DNA from: Ettlia oleoabundans
Lineage: Eukaryota; Chlorophyta; Chlorophyceae; Chlamydomonadales
Reading direction: 5' to 3'
Assembly (NCBI GenBank): GCA_019693395.1
Contig: JAAMXP010000264.1
Span: forward strand, 1 to 21,797
DNA length: 21,797 nt
Below are positions 1 through 13,113 of the stretch, piece after piece. The translations under genes were made by a program, and so were the position numbers. Position 1 is the first letter of the stretch, and the number at the start of each line of letters is the position of its first letter. The notes beneath the pieces are model-generated. The model made no database searches. It saw nothing but the letters and a program-made list of their open reading frames with translations, and was not told the origin of the DNA.

Positions 1-8
1 CCACCACC

Positions 9-48
9 CACACACACGCACGCACGCACGCACGCACGCACGCACACA
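9..48. repeat. (CACG)n microsatellite
   Basis: A run of about eight CACG/GCAC tetranucleotides flanked by CA dinucleotides. It lies in what should be the intron after the last visible eEFSec exon (minus strand, where it reads as CGTG repeats). It is a simple sequence repeat; no function is inferred. Confidence 0.9.
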
Positions 49-146
49 ATCAACACCACAGCAATGCCCTTTGCACCACACGGGCATTTAGCACGGGCTT
101 TTTGTGGAGGTCGCCTGTGGGTACACGGTTCATGACCCAGCATCAC

Positions 147-2433
147 CTGGCGTACAGGCCAGCCCCCGCTCGACCTGCTTTGCATCCAGCTGGGTAACGC
201 AAATGCCCAGCCGGTCGCCGCGGCTGCATGCCTGAACAGGCTGCCTGCAAATCAGGAAATATAAGGCGACAAGCGGATACACATCCTGCTAGGCAAGCAA
301 GATACTAACGCCAAACTCATTGGTAGCAGCAGTATTGCTGAGTTGTTTACTGCTGCCACAAAGGCAGCCTCAATGTCCACTGCGGCCCAGCAGGCTCCCG
401 CCAGCCTGACCTGAACATCTGCATGCTCTTTACTTTCTTCTGCAACCGAAGCTCTGGCAGCTCCACTGTGTCCCCAACACGCACGCCACCCCGCATCACA
501 GTGCCTGCACACCACCACCACCGCCAAAAAGGCTGTTCATAAAAACTCGCTAAGTGGGCACGGCGAGATCTGGACAGGCAGTTTGTGCATAAGTGGGGAA
601 GCTGATGGCCACCAGGATCGACAGTGAAGCACCCATGCAATTGTGCCGTGTGGGGCCTTTGCTGGCAAGCAGCATGCATACGGCATGGCACAACAGCTTC
701 CCCTTGACTTCTTATTGGCAGCAGAAGAACTGTCAGCTCAGGCAACCCCTGCTGGAGCAACAACATGAACCCGCACCTGTCATGACAGTGCCCTGGCCCT
801 TGATAGCAAAGCAGTGATCGATGTAAAATAGAAAGGGCTCCGCAGCTGCAGCACGGCTGCTGCTGTTACTGAGCACATCCTGCGGGCGCAGCTGGACCCG
901 TTTTAACAACGTGTCAATCAGTTGTTGGACGCCAGTAGGGCTGCCTGTAGGCGCCGTGGAGCTTCCTGCTTCAGCCTCCACCGCGCCACGTGCTGCCCCT
1001 GTGCTGGTTCCAGGGCAAGCCGCCACTGGCACTATGGGGCACCCAGCAAACTTGGTCGCCGCCAAGGTGGCAGCCACCAGCTTCTGGGCTTTCCGGCAGT
1101 ACCGCTCCCGCTTCTCCTCGGGGAGTATGTCTGCATGCACAAAGGGAGGGAACATGAAAGTGAGTGGCGCGCCGCAACAAGTGTTGCCAAGCCAATGCCT
1201 TTGCTGCAGACGCCAGATAGCTGCTCCCTGGGAATCTGTGCAATGCTCATGCATACAGCGCTTGTGTCCATGCACCACGCATGCCCACCAGCCAACGGTT
1301 GCCGCACCTATCTTGTTCAGAGCCACTACCATGTCCCCTGCAGCCACCTCCCCAATCACGATGCATTCCGCGGTCTGTGTTTGTATGCCCTTGCTGGCGT
1401 CAACCACCAGCACCATCAGGTCAATAATCTGTCACCGCCAGGGGGGAATGGCAGGGGCTAAGAGTTAATGTGAGTCTGGGGTGCGTGAGGGCTTATTAGC
1501 AGCACACAAACGCCAGGTAGGCAGGAAAGCAGGCCGGGATGCTCATGACGAATGCTTCAGACGAACAGATCGTCCTGCAATTGTCGTCGTGTGCCTCCAT
1601 CACCTGTGCGCCGCCAATGATGGTGCGGATTAGGGAGGCATGGCCCGGGCAGTCGACCTGTACCACACGCCATATGTGGCAAAAAGATGCCAGAAAGTAT
1701 CACTAGAATGTGATTAGGGCGCTCGGATGACCGTTTATGCCACCTTGCCAGCACCAGGAGCATTGATGAGTGGCTTTCCCCAACAGATTAGCTGCCAGCT
1801 CACCAGCGTGAACTGCACACGGCCATACCCCGCAGCCTGAAGGTGCGGTGGTGATGCAACCTGCAGATTCAATACAAAAGCAAGCAGTCGAGGGGCGGCC
1901 AGAGCGCTTGCGTCGATAGCACAAGTATGGCAGGTTCAGAGCCAGATCAAGTTGACGACGAAACCCAACCCTCTCCAGTGGCAGTGGGCTGCTTACCATG
2001 AAAGAAGAAAAGCCCAGGTCAAGAGTGATCCCCCGCTCCCGGCTTTGGGGATGCTTGTCCAGAGCGGCGGTTGACAGTGTGGTGGACAAGGCGCGGACTG
2101 CAGCCAGGGAAGTTCTTAATGCACAGCAGCATTCAACAGAGATAAGGGCAGGAATGGAGACGTGCCTGGATTGGTTGGCAGGTACAAAGCTATATCAGCA
2201 GTATTTGTTGGTGCTCACCCAAGGATGTCTTTCCCGAGTCCACATGGCCTAGCTACAACAGAAGAGGAGTGGCAAGTAATTGCAGTTGCAGGCACACGAA
2301 TGGGACCGGCAGTGGCAGCGCAGCGGGCGCTGCCAGAGCGCCCGTCCTAGCCATCACACTGCACTGTCGGACACGTTGTTGCACCATGACTACTCACCAC
2401 CCCAACATTGACGTTATAAATGGCTTCAGCCAT
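147..2433 (-). CDS. EEFSEC: Selenocysteine-specific elongation factor eEFSec (SelB family), 3' partial
   Basis: A GTPase that delivers Sec-tRNA(Sec) to UGA codons of selenoprotein mRNAs, acting in the cytosol. Nine exons join in frame: 2398-2433, 2219-2252, 1997-2097, 1804-1860, 1604-1657, 1308-1428, 777-1130, 411-504, 147-244. They encode 316 residues, and the rest lies beyond the left edge. All G motifs are visible: GHVDSGKT (G1, residues 14-21), RERGIT (switch I, 43-48), DCPGH (G3, 78-82) and NKID (G4, 132-135, with the D codon split by an intron). Domain 2 follows, with IDHCFAIKGQGTVMTG and KKVKSMQMF, both characteristic of eEFSec rather than EF-Tu or eEF1A. The start is the ATG at 2433-2431, giving MAEAIYNVNVGV just before G1, as expected. 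The C-terminal RNA- and SECIS-binding region is not in the window. The start lies 287 bp from the start of the divergent CreA gene. The family call is firm; individual splice sites are inferred from GT/AG signals and phase. Confidence 0.95.
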
Positions 2434-2720
2434 GTTTCCAACAGCAGTTCCCCTGCCTAGGATGCAAATCACTCAAGGCAAATATCCACACGTGTCAGCA
2501 TCTTTGAACTCATCGGTAAATGAACCAGAGTTCCTCCGTGCCCCGATGCAGTGGAACGGGTGAATTGCAGCTTGCACACAGCACGCAAACCATGGTGCGT
2601 TTTTCATCCAAGTCGATGGTCATTGCCCCTTGCACTACCGGCATCGCGATTTTAGGTCAATTCGACGCATCAGGCATCGCTACTCTCGCTTATAATAAGT
2701 GCCGTCCAGCCAATCCCGAC
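2434..2720. promoter_or_regulatory. Divergent intergenic region eEFSec / CreA
   Basis: 287 bp separate the start codons of two head-to-head genes, so both 5' UTRs and promoters must lie here. A TATA-like run (TTATAATAAG, about 2689-2699) sits only about 25 bp before the CreA ATG, which is too close for a standard TATA-driven leader. No other element is recognised. Confidence 0.5.
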
Positions 2721-4047
2721 ATGGCCACTACCGCAGTTTGTGCACAACACGGGCCTCGTGCAGCCGGATGCAGTGTGCAACGCCACAGAGCTAGCCGGGT
2801 GATGGCTTACAGGGTTGAGCAGGAGCAGCGCCTGACGCCGCCTCCAGGCCTCGCCGCAAAGTTGTTCGGTGCAGCGGCAGCGGCGGCAATGCTACTCACC
2901 AGCAGTGGCGCTTGGGCACGAGAGCAGGTCGCGGAATTCCCCACCAGCGGCCTCATCTTCAAGTGAGTACCTGTAGGTTGGATATGAGGCAGTTTGCAGC
3001 CGCCATCTGCTGGCTCAATGCACGCACCGATACGCCTTTCCTGCAACTAACCTCCTGTGATTGTGTGCAACCATCCTTGATGGCTGCGCAGGGACACTGT
3101 GCGGATTATTGAACTGGACGATGATCAGGTGGATGGCGTGGTTATCTACCTTACTGACTACAACCGCAGCATCACGGAGCGGCTGGCCAAGGCGAGCACT
3201 TGGATGTACATGGTTATCTCTGCCTGTGATCCGTACCACAGCACCACAGTAACATCATCTTCGTGCTGCCCGCACTCTGATGAGTTATGCTCTGCATGAT
3301 GCCTTAGAGTTGTCTGGTTGTTGCTGCAGGACCCCTTCTCCGACCCTAGCCAGGCATCCCTCACCTGCGTGACAACCAAGCCAGTGACGGTGAAAGATGT
3401 GGCGGCAATCTCAGGCAGCGAGGGCAAGGAGATCTTTAAGGAGCGAAAAGCGCTGAACCTATTTCAAAACAAGGTGTGTGTGCTCAGTGGCAGTGTCGCA
3501 GGTGCCATACGTTTGACTAGCTGATGAGGCTCCTCGCCCAGCCTCCCTGTGCGCTTAATACCTAGTATGTGGCGGGCCCAACTCCTGCAGAATCTGCGGA
3601 TCCGTCGCATCTACGACGACAAAAACAAGGTGAATTTGGGCAACCAACTGTCAATGTGTCTTTTCGCTCCCCAATAGCATCCCAAGAGGTTTGACGACAA
3701 CATGGTACACACCCAATGATGGCATGCGGGGCAATCTTGTGTGCTCGTTGCCCTACTGCAGGTGGTGATTTATGTCGCATTCTCCACTCGCTTCACGGGA
3801 GGTGAGGTGCCGCAACTTGTTGTTCCAGACATTCCTGACTTCCCGGTGCTGATGAACCCTCCTGTGTATTGCTGCACACCTCCTTTATCACGCCCCTTTC
3901 AACATACGGGCAACACCTTTCTTTCATGCGCCTGCAGCTGCCGACGAGAAGGATGTGAGCACCTCACGCTACCGCACTTCCGTTTGTGCGGTACCGGTAT
4001 CCACCGCACCACCGCTGGTGCCAGTCGCCCAGGAGGCACTTCAGTGA
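2721..4047 (+). CDS. CreA-family protein with plastid/thylakoid-type leader
   Basis: Exons 2721-2962, 3092-3191, 3330-3473, 3591-3629, 3762-3801 and 3938-4047 join in frame to 224 residues. The mature part matches the CreA family: PTSGLIFKDTVRI near the start, VVIYLTDY, ASLTCVTTKP, FQNK-NLRIRRIYDDKNK and VVIYVAFSTRF. CreA proteins are small exported bacterial proteins, with plastid relatives in algae and plants; their biochemical role is not established. Residues 1-45 are Ala/Arg/Ser-rich, like a chloroplast transit peptide. A hydrophobic stretch (44-63) ending in AWA (64-66) follows, like a Sec-type thylakoid lumen signal; I see no twin arginine. The ATG at 2721 was chosen because the frame open upstream does not look like a leader. 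Intron 2 starts with GC (3192) instead of GT. A 27-nt in-frame microexon (3678-3704) may be included between exons 4 and 5, giving 233 residues. The tail (DVSTSRYRTSVCAVPV) is conserved-looking, so the gene appears complete. Confidence 0.87.
3678..3704 (+). other. Possible 27-nt microexon of the CreA gene
   Basis: This stretch is bounded by CCAATAG on the left and a GTACAC donor on the right. It is in frame (HPKRFDDNM) and would split the 132-nt intron 4 into introns of 48 and 57 nt. It would insert nine residues in the loop between RRIYDDKNK and VVIYVAF, where family members vary. The donor is weak and the bacterial CreA proteins I can recall lack this insert, so it may simply be intron. Confidence 0.35.
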
Positions 4048-4207
4048 TGCACCACTCAGTTGAGCTGCTGCAGATCATGCTACGGCGCTGGCTGCTTGCA
4101 AGGTGGCAAATCTTTTTGTGATCTCGTGCATTTCGACCTTGCAATCAGGAAGGAATGACTCACATCTACCAGAAATCGTTTGATGCTTCTCCCAACTGCA
4201 ACCAATG

Positions 4208-4212
4208 TTACA
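4208..4212 (-). terminator. Candidate polyadenylation signal of TVP23 gene
   Basis: TTACA on the plus strand reads TGTAA on the minus strand, the chlorophyte polyadenylation motif. It lies 82 nt after the TVP23 stop codon, a normal distance. It is five bases only, so it is supported mainly by position. Confidence 0.55.
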
Positions 4213-4278
4213 AAGTAGGGCAAACGCAGAATAAGAGCGGTGCACAATGTCTGAGTTTATACAAGCGGTGGGCAGAGC

Positions 4279-4283
4279 TGTAA
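4279..4283 (+). terminator. Candidate polyadenylation signal of CreA gene
   Basis: The only TGTAA on the plus strand between the CreA stop (4047) and the end of the convergent TVP23 gene. It lies 232 nt after the CreA stop and 11 bp from the TVP23 stop. If used, the CreA transcript would overlap the 3' UTR and last exon of TVP23. Confidence 0.5.
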
Positions 4284-4293
4284 CGATGCTGGT

Positions 4294-5307
4294 TCAGCTC
4301 CGACCAGAGAACATGTAGGCACGCAACCCTGAGGCAAATAGCGAGTTGAACCGCCCCTTGATTTGGTTCTGCGCCGCTTTGCTGCACTTGAGGTAGCCCA
4401 TGAGGTTGGCGCCGCTACAGGCAAGGAATGTGCAGGTTCAAAACACAGCATAAGCAGGACAACCTGGTTTTTGTGACAATAAATATTCCAGAGGCTGCCA
4501 GCCCAACTGCTGCATGAACAGCCTCAAGCATTTTCTCAAAAGCGAAATGCCACAGCTGCAGAGCACACCTCAACAGTGCTGCTATGATGACCAGCAGCAG
4601 ATAGTCGATATTGAGCTTCAGGATGGCGATGAAGCCCAGCGCACACCATACTGCAGGAGTGGCGTACAAAAGCGTCCAGAACACAAAGCTGCAGGCAGCA
4701 GACAACGAAGCAAGTGACACATGGTCAGCTGTCATATGCGGATCGTCCAGGCGAGCATGTGAGGCATGCATCTTGCGGGCAGCTGCAAACATACCTGTCC
4801 TTCTTGTTCACGGTGCGCTGCCCCTCCTCCAACGACTCAAATTTCCAATCGCTGCCACCCGTCTCGGACACCTCATTCCACCAACGCAGCCCCACCATAA
4901 GTCGCCCCGACACATTCTTGACCTGCATGTTGTGGGAAAATTGAGGATCACAGTAGCTTGTAACCTGTGATAGGTCATGTTGTCTTCATCTCAAGCCGAT
5001 CATGCCCAAGCTCTCGCCAATGGGCATGCAGCACGGAAAATGCAAACCCCTGTGTACCGCGTACCACTACTTGCCGCAACCCCGCCCCACACCCCCTGCG
5101 CACCGTCCAAAAGTCGCACACCAGCAGGAAGGTGATGGTACAGAAGTTGATCACAAAATCCGTGCCAAACCAGCCGCAGAAAATGTAAATGAACACGGCT
5201 GCAGCCTTGAAAAAGAAGAGGAAGAAGGCAGCCACGGGGTGCGCGTAGCTGGGCTGCTCTGGCGCGGCCCCTGGCGCTGAGGCATGGGGCAGCGCGGTAT
5301 CAGCCAT
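4294..5307 (-). CDS. TVP23: Golgi/TGN membrane protein TVP23 (Echidna homologue)
   Basis: Four exons (5104-5307, 4795-4922, 4569-4688, 4294-4414) give 190 residues, close to the usual size of Echidna and FAM18/TVP23 proteins. The diagnostic block [22 protein letters not shown] is complete across the exon 1/2 junction. It is followed by [48 protein letters not shown] and a polar C-terminus. Hydrophobic segments lie near residues 26-44, 50-66, about 115-133 and about 137-160. The N-terminus is short, Pro/Ala-rich and presumably cytosolic. Family knowledge: these proteins work with YIP-type partners in trans-Golgi secretory traffic; in plants Echidna affects secretion of wall polysaccharides. 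Three phase-compatible GT-AG introns were inferred. The gene is head-to-head with purD and tail-to-tail with the CreA gene. Confidence 0.93.
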
Positions 5308-8975
<3,668 letters not shown>

Positions 8976-9759
8976 CTGAGGAGTGGTTGTTGCGCTTGCC
9001 CGTTTCTACCTTGATTCCCACACTTATTTTTCCTGTGGCACTGACATGGTCAAAATCACCATACTGCCTTTTAACTTTCATTAATGCATGATACACATCG
9101 TGACGTGGGCTTACCCGCAGTGCCACCCTGTAGTTGCATTGCTGGCACGTTCAATAAAGCCAGGTAGCGACTGCATAGGTCCCGGCCGCTGCCACCACCA
9201 GGCCGCCACCCTGGCTGAGCTCCCCTGCGGCCCCAGGCTGGGTGATATGGTGTTGGCCACAAGTACTGAATAGGCTGTAAGTCAGCTGCGCCGACGGAAG
9301 GACAGGGTCGCTACTGTTCATTGGTCGTTTCCCAGGCCCCTTCGGTCTGCCTGCAAGTATACGATACTGTCAGTAATCCAGGTGCTGGAGAAGGGAGAGG
9401 GGCAGGCATGCCCAGCCTATGGGCAATGGGATCTGGAACGTCCAGTTGGGTACGCCAGCAGAGTGCAGGAGTCGGCACAGCGCAGGGGATGGATAAGTAA
9501 GATCATGGACGAACCGCATTGAAGCATGGCCTTGGCACCAATATATGTGTTTGCAGCGCTGTGCACCAGTTAACTACCTCAATCACGTTTGACTTACACG
9601 TGTCCAGCAGGGCAATGCACGAACCCAGGGCGCCAGCGCCGCCAGCCTGGCTGCTGCATCTGAACGCAAGGCGGATATCCCGCGATCGGCCTTTTCCACC
9701 CTTCATAGCTGTGGCTTTCTAGGAAACGGATTGCTTGAGCGTTCCCGTGCTCGGCAAAT
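8976..9759. other. Intergenic: purD 3' region and upstream region of next gene
   Basis: 784 bp without a coding region I can support. It should hold the purD 3' UTR and the promoter of the small gene starting at 9760. The only TGTAA on the plus strand near purD is at 9276-9280. The open frames here (all under 70 codons) show no family motif. Confidence 0.5.
9276..9280 (+). terminator. Candidate polyadenylation signal of purD
   Basis: First TGTAA after the purD stop codon, 301 nt downstream of it. This is the chlorophyte-type motif; the support is positional only. Confidence 0.4.
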
Positions 9760-10300
9760 ATGGAGAGCGTATTTCGAAACCAGCCGGCCACGGTAGACAC
9801 CGACACATTCCATCCTCACGACGAGTCTCGTGCTGACGTTGAGGAGACGCCGCAAGCATCGGTGCTGGCTCTTCCCGTACCACACCCAGCCGTCGGTGGC
9901 GGAGCAGCGGCTCCACTAGGGTATGGGCAAAGGGTGCAGATGGACCACTTGGGACCCATGGTCGTAGGCGAACACGGCGAGCTGAGCCGCATCGCCAACT
10001 GGGACAAACTGACGGAGCGAGAGAAAGAAGTGGGTGGCTTGCACAATCAGGCGTGCGGTTGGGCGCTGATGGTGATGCCTGGTGTGCCACGTGTTCTAAG
10101 TATGCCCATGCCTGCGAGTGGAGGTTGACCCAAATTGTTGTGCTTTGCTGCAGATCGCCCTGCGCCGCATCACAGCACGCAACAGGGAGCGCCTGCAGAA
10201 GCTGGGCGGCGAAGGCACTCATGCGGCAGGCGGCCAGCAGAGCCGGCCAATCATGCCGGGCGGCAGCTGCCGCGTACAAGCTAATTCAGGGAGGCGATAG
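9760..10300 (+). CDS. Small conserved eukaryotic protein of unknown function (LGPMVV...SRIANW family)
   Basis: Two exons, 9760-10029 and 10154-10300, give 138 residues. The intron has a GTGGGT donor and a TGCTGCAG acceptor, and the junction keeps frame (TEREKE-IALRRITARN). The core, residues 62-110, reads DHLGPMVVG, SRIANW, LTEREKE, RRITARNRERL. I recall the same arrangement (LGPMVVN-DG-LSRI-NW--MT--E---T-R---RN--RL) in short uncharacterised proteins of fungi and plants, a family without an assigned role to my knowledge. The core looks like a small module ending in a basic amphipathic helix. Residues 1-60 and about 111-138 are low in complexity (Pro/Ala/Gly-rich) and probably disordered. There is no membrane segment and no clear targeting peptide. 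The ATG at 9760 is the first in frame before the core. Function is unknown; the family resemblance is from memory and should be confirmed by profile search. Confidence 0.75.
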
Positions 10301-10596
10301 CAAGAGGCGATTGGCTGCAGCTCTACCATGTACCAACTCCCCGGTTGCTCGTTGTGATGCATGATCTTTCGTGTGAGTGCTTGCTTGCACTGGTTGCAAA
10401 ATCAAATCAAATGTTCAACAAAACGGCCCTGTCGATACCACTGTGGTGACCGCATGCCCCCAAAAAACGTTCGCATGCCAATCAAAGGCAGTTTGTTGAG
10501 AAATGTAGAAAGATTGCCGTAGCACTGAGAAGGAAGCTTGCACAGGTAGGAGCACACTTGAAGTTGAGGTCCAAGAGTCGGTCCTTGCCTGCCGGG
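10301..10596. other. Convergent intergenic region
   Basis: 296 bp between the stop codon of the small conserved gene and the stop of the patatin-like gene on the opposite strand. It must contain both 3' UTRs. I find no TGTAA on either strand here, so both genes may use a variant signal. Confidence 0.45.
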
Positions 10597-13113
10597 TCAC
10601 GGGGCAAGCCCGCCAGTGACTGCTGCACCTACAGCCGCCGCCGAAGCCGCCACGCCTGCTACTCCCAGCGCTTTAGCCCAGATGTTGCCGCTGTCCCCCT
10701 CCTTCTCCTCAGCTTCCTTCAGGGCTTGCTCAGCAGCAGCCTCCTGATCTCCAATGCTGCCCCCTGCATCCTGCTGAATTGCTGCTGCTTCTACGGCATG
10801 CCGCTGCGCATCTGTCGCACCGCCCGCCTGCTGCTCCTTGACCTCCACAGCTCCGGCAGCAGCTGTTGCCTCAGACATCCCAGCGCCGGCTTCAGGCCCC
10901 TGCTGTGCTCGCTTTTTCAGCTGCTGCTCGCCTTGCTGCTGCGCCTGCTGGTGGGTATCTGCATCCGCTGATCCCATCACAGCCGTTTTAGTGGCAGCCA
11001 CGTGCCCCACTGCCTGCTCCTCCTTTTGCTCTGTTGCCTGTTTTTCCGTCATAAGCTCCATGCTGTCCATCCAAGCTTGCGCATCCCGCTTCCCTGAACA
11101 GCGTGGAAGAACAGGGGGCATATTTGTCAGTGCATGTAACAACAGCGCGAAGCTGAACCCTTTCAACGGTTGTGAGTAGCCAAGATGCAGACCAGCAGTC
11201 GGGAAAGCCGGCAGCCAGGCGAACCCTTGTCGATGAGCGCCATTACGGTTTTTTCGTCAGCTGGCTCAAAGGCCCACTGCAACATCTGTCGCAGGCTGTA
11301 CTCCCATGTTTCAAAGGAGTCTGGGCTGATGCCTATCCTGCACAGGTGATGAGCAAACGAGGACTTGTTCAGCAAATCAGGTGAGGTGTGCAATCCTGGG
11401 GCTGGCAGCACAAGGGTGAGGGACACTTTGTCCGCCATATCTTCAAGCATGTTTGAAGGTGCTGCAGCAACGTGATGTGGCCGCTGTGCAGCCATGGATC
11501 ACCTGTAAACCGGGCTGAGCTGCTTGGAGGGAAAGCAGCAGATACGGATGCCAACCGTCCCTGGTGGCAGCGGGATGAAGTTGGTGAGCCCGCCGTCGCA
11601 ATGCCGCTCGCCACGGAAGTCTGCGGTGCAGAGACATCAAGCAGCAGCCAGGGGAGGTGTTGACAATCAGGCGGGCAGCAGGTGGAACTGCGTGATCCTG
11701 GGATACAGCAAGGGAGGCATGCAAGCCAGTCCGCAGCACCTACCTGTGAAGGGCTTGCCGTCCATCCAGAATGGGATGTGGCAGGAGGTCAGCAGCGCTT
11801 TGATGAGGTCCGAACGGTCCATGAACTCTGAGACCAGCACAGGACGCGCTATCGGGTTGACCTTTGTGACAGCAACCTGCGCTGGGTGACAGGGTCAAGG
11901 CGCAACAGCGCAACCAAGGGCGGCATTTTTGGCGGCCAGATATGTGCTGAAAATGTGAGAAAGCTAGGTGAAAGGCATGATGCTGGTGGATCCAGCGCTT
12001 GAGTTGCAGGCAGGTACATTACGGCAATTCTGCAGCCAATCTGCTGCAACCAACACAAGAGGCACATGCAGCAACACAGCTGCACTCACATAAGCTCTGT
12101 CCCTGCACTTGATGTGCGCATCCTCTGGCAAGTGGTCACTCAGAAAAGCGCCCAACACTGGCTGCAGTGAGGGGTGTAGCGTTCATGTAGCATGGAGGGG
12201 CCAGCGCAGCAATGCAGAATAACAAAACCGGCCCATGGGGTTCAGCTGGTGACAAGTCCAACGTGCTTTGTGTCATTGCCAATCAGGTGTGCCAGCAGCA
12301 AAGCTGGCGGCGCACCCCAAGCCTGCCGCGAGTCCCCCCCTGCCGCAGATCCGCCATCAGGCGCATGTTTTGCTCCACTATATTGTCCAGGGGCATGCCG
12401 CTCTTGATGCAGGCAGCCAATAATGAACCAGCAGATGCGCCGCCAAGTTTGATCTCCTCTGCAGGCAGGCAGGCAGGCAGGCAGGCGGGCAGGCAGGCGA
12501 GAAGTCAGGGACATGCCGTGGATCTTGGTATCATGCCACTACCAACTGCTGCAGTACACGACAGTTATCAGCCGAGGTGGGCATGAAGAACAAACGTAAA
12601 CATCCACCTGTCAGGATGCCAGAGTCGATAAGGGCCCCTGCACAGCCCAGATAGTAGGGGAACAAGCAGCCTCCCGCTGAAAATCCAAAGCTAATAGTCC
12701 CGTCTTTCACTGCCTGCAGTGTGAATGGGGGAACGGACACAAAAGGCGGTTGTGACTCAGTCCCCATCATGACGTGGCACGGGCATCAGGGCACTGTCGG
12801 CAGTTGGGAGGTGGCCTGCATGCACTCTCCTTCCCACCATCCCAGCCCCAACCCCATCTGACACCTTTTGCACTTCTTTCTTATGTGAGGCATCGTCTAC
12901 TATGAGCGTGCCACCCAGCTGGTTGCCAAGTTGGCGCAAGTCGAGCTGCCTTGCCGCACTCAACATGCCCACCGCCCGCCGCTGCTGCTCCGCCGCTGGG
13001 CCAGGCGAGCCGTTGCCATTCCTCCCGCCTTCAACGCACACCACTAGATGTTGCAGCGCTCGTTGTGCACCGCGGGTGGCCACGCAACCAAGCGTAAGCT
13101 GGCCAGTCCGCAT
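10597..13113 (-). CDS. Patatin-like phospholipase / acyl hydrolase
   Basis: Exons 12865-13113, 12608-12713, 12316-12458, 12090-12161, 11744-11876, 11503-11620, 11225-11337 and 10597-11093 join in frame to 476 residues. The patatin domain begins TISFGFSAGGCLFPYYLG (residues 88-105). It contains the nucleophile elbow GASAG (125-129, Ser127) after EEIKLG, then VLVSEFMDRSDLIKALLTSCHIPFWMDGKPF, and the catalytic Asp in RHCDGGLTNF (Asp243). The serine/aspartate dyad is therefore intact, and the enzyme should hydrolyse acyl esters of membrane or storage lipids; the substrate is not shown. The conserved ISPDSFETWEYSLRQMLQWAFEP block follows. The last exon (165 codons) is Ala/Gln/Glu-rich with Lys, ending in an Ala/Gly/Val-rich stretch. 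The ATG at 13113 is the first in the exon, but the frame stays open to an AG acceptor (TAG at 13156-13158), so a further 5' exon is possible. Family assignment is firm; the start is uncertain. Confidence 0.9.
12461..12499. repeat. (GCAG)n tetranucleotide tract next to an exon
   Basis: About nine GCAG/CAGG units with one GCGG variant. On the minus strand it reads as CCTG repeats and forms the pyrimidine-rich tract directly before the AG acceptor of the patatin exon carrying the active-site serine. Confidence 0.9.

Noticed and set aside
733..1416. 227-codon minus-strand open frame read as a single exon
   Set aside because: It is eEFSec exons read through an intron. The stretch between NKI and ILPEEK has no family sequence, while splicing 1308 to 1130 restores NKID-ILPEEK exactly.
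9719..10279. 186-codon minus-strand open frame
   Set aside because: It is antisense to the small conserved gene on the plus strand, whose spliced frame carries a family core; the minus frame carries none.
12461..12499. Regular repeats that could suggest a CRISPR array
   Set aside because: They are uninterrupted tetranucleotide microsatellites without spacers, in a eukaryotic intron.
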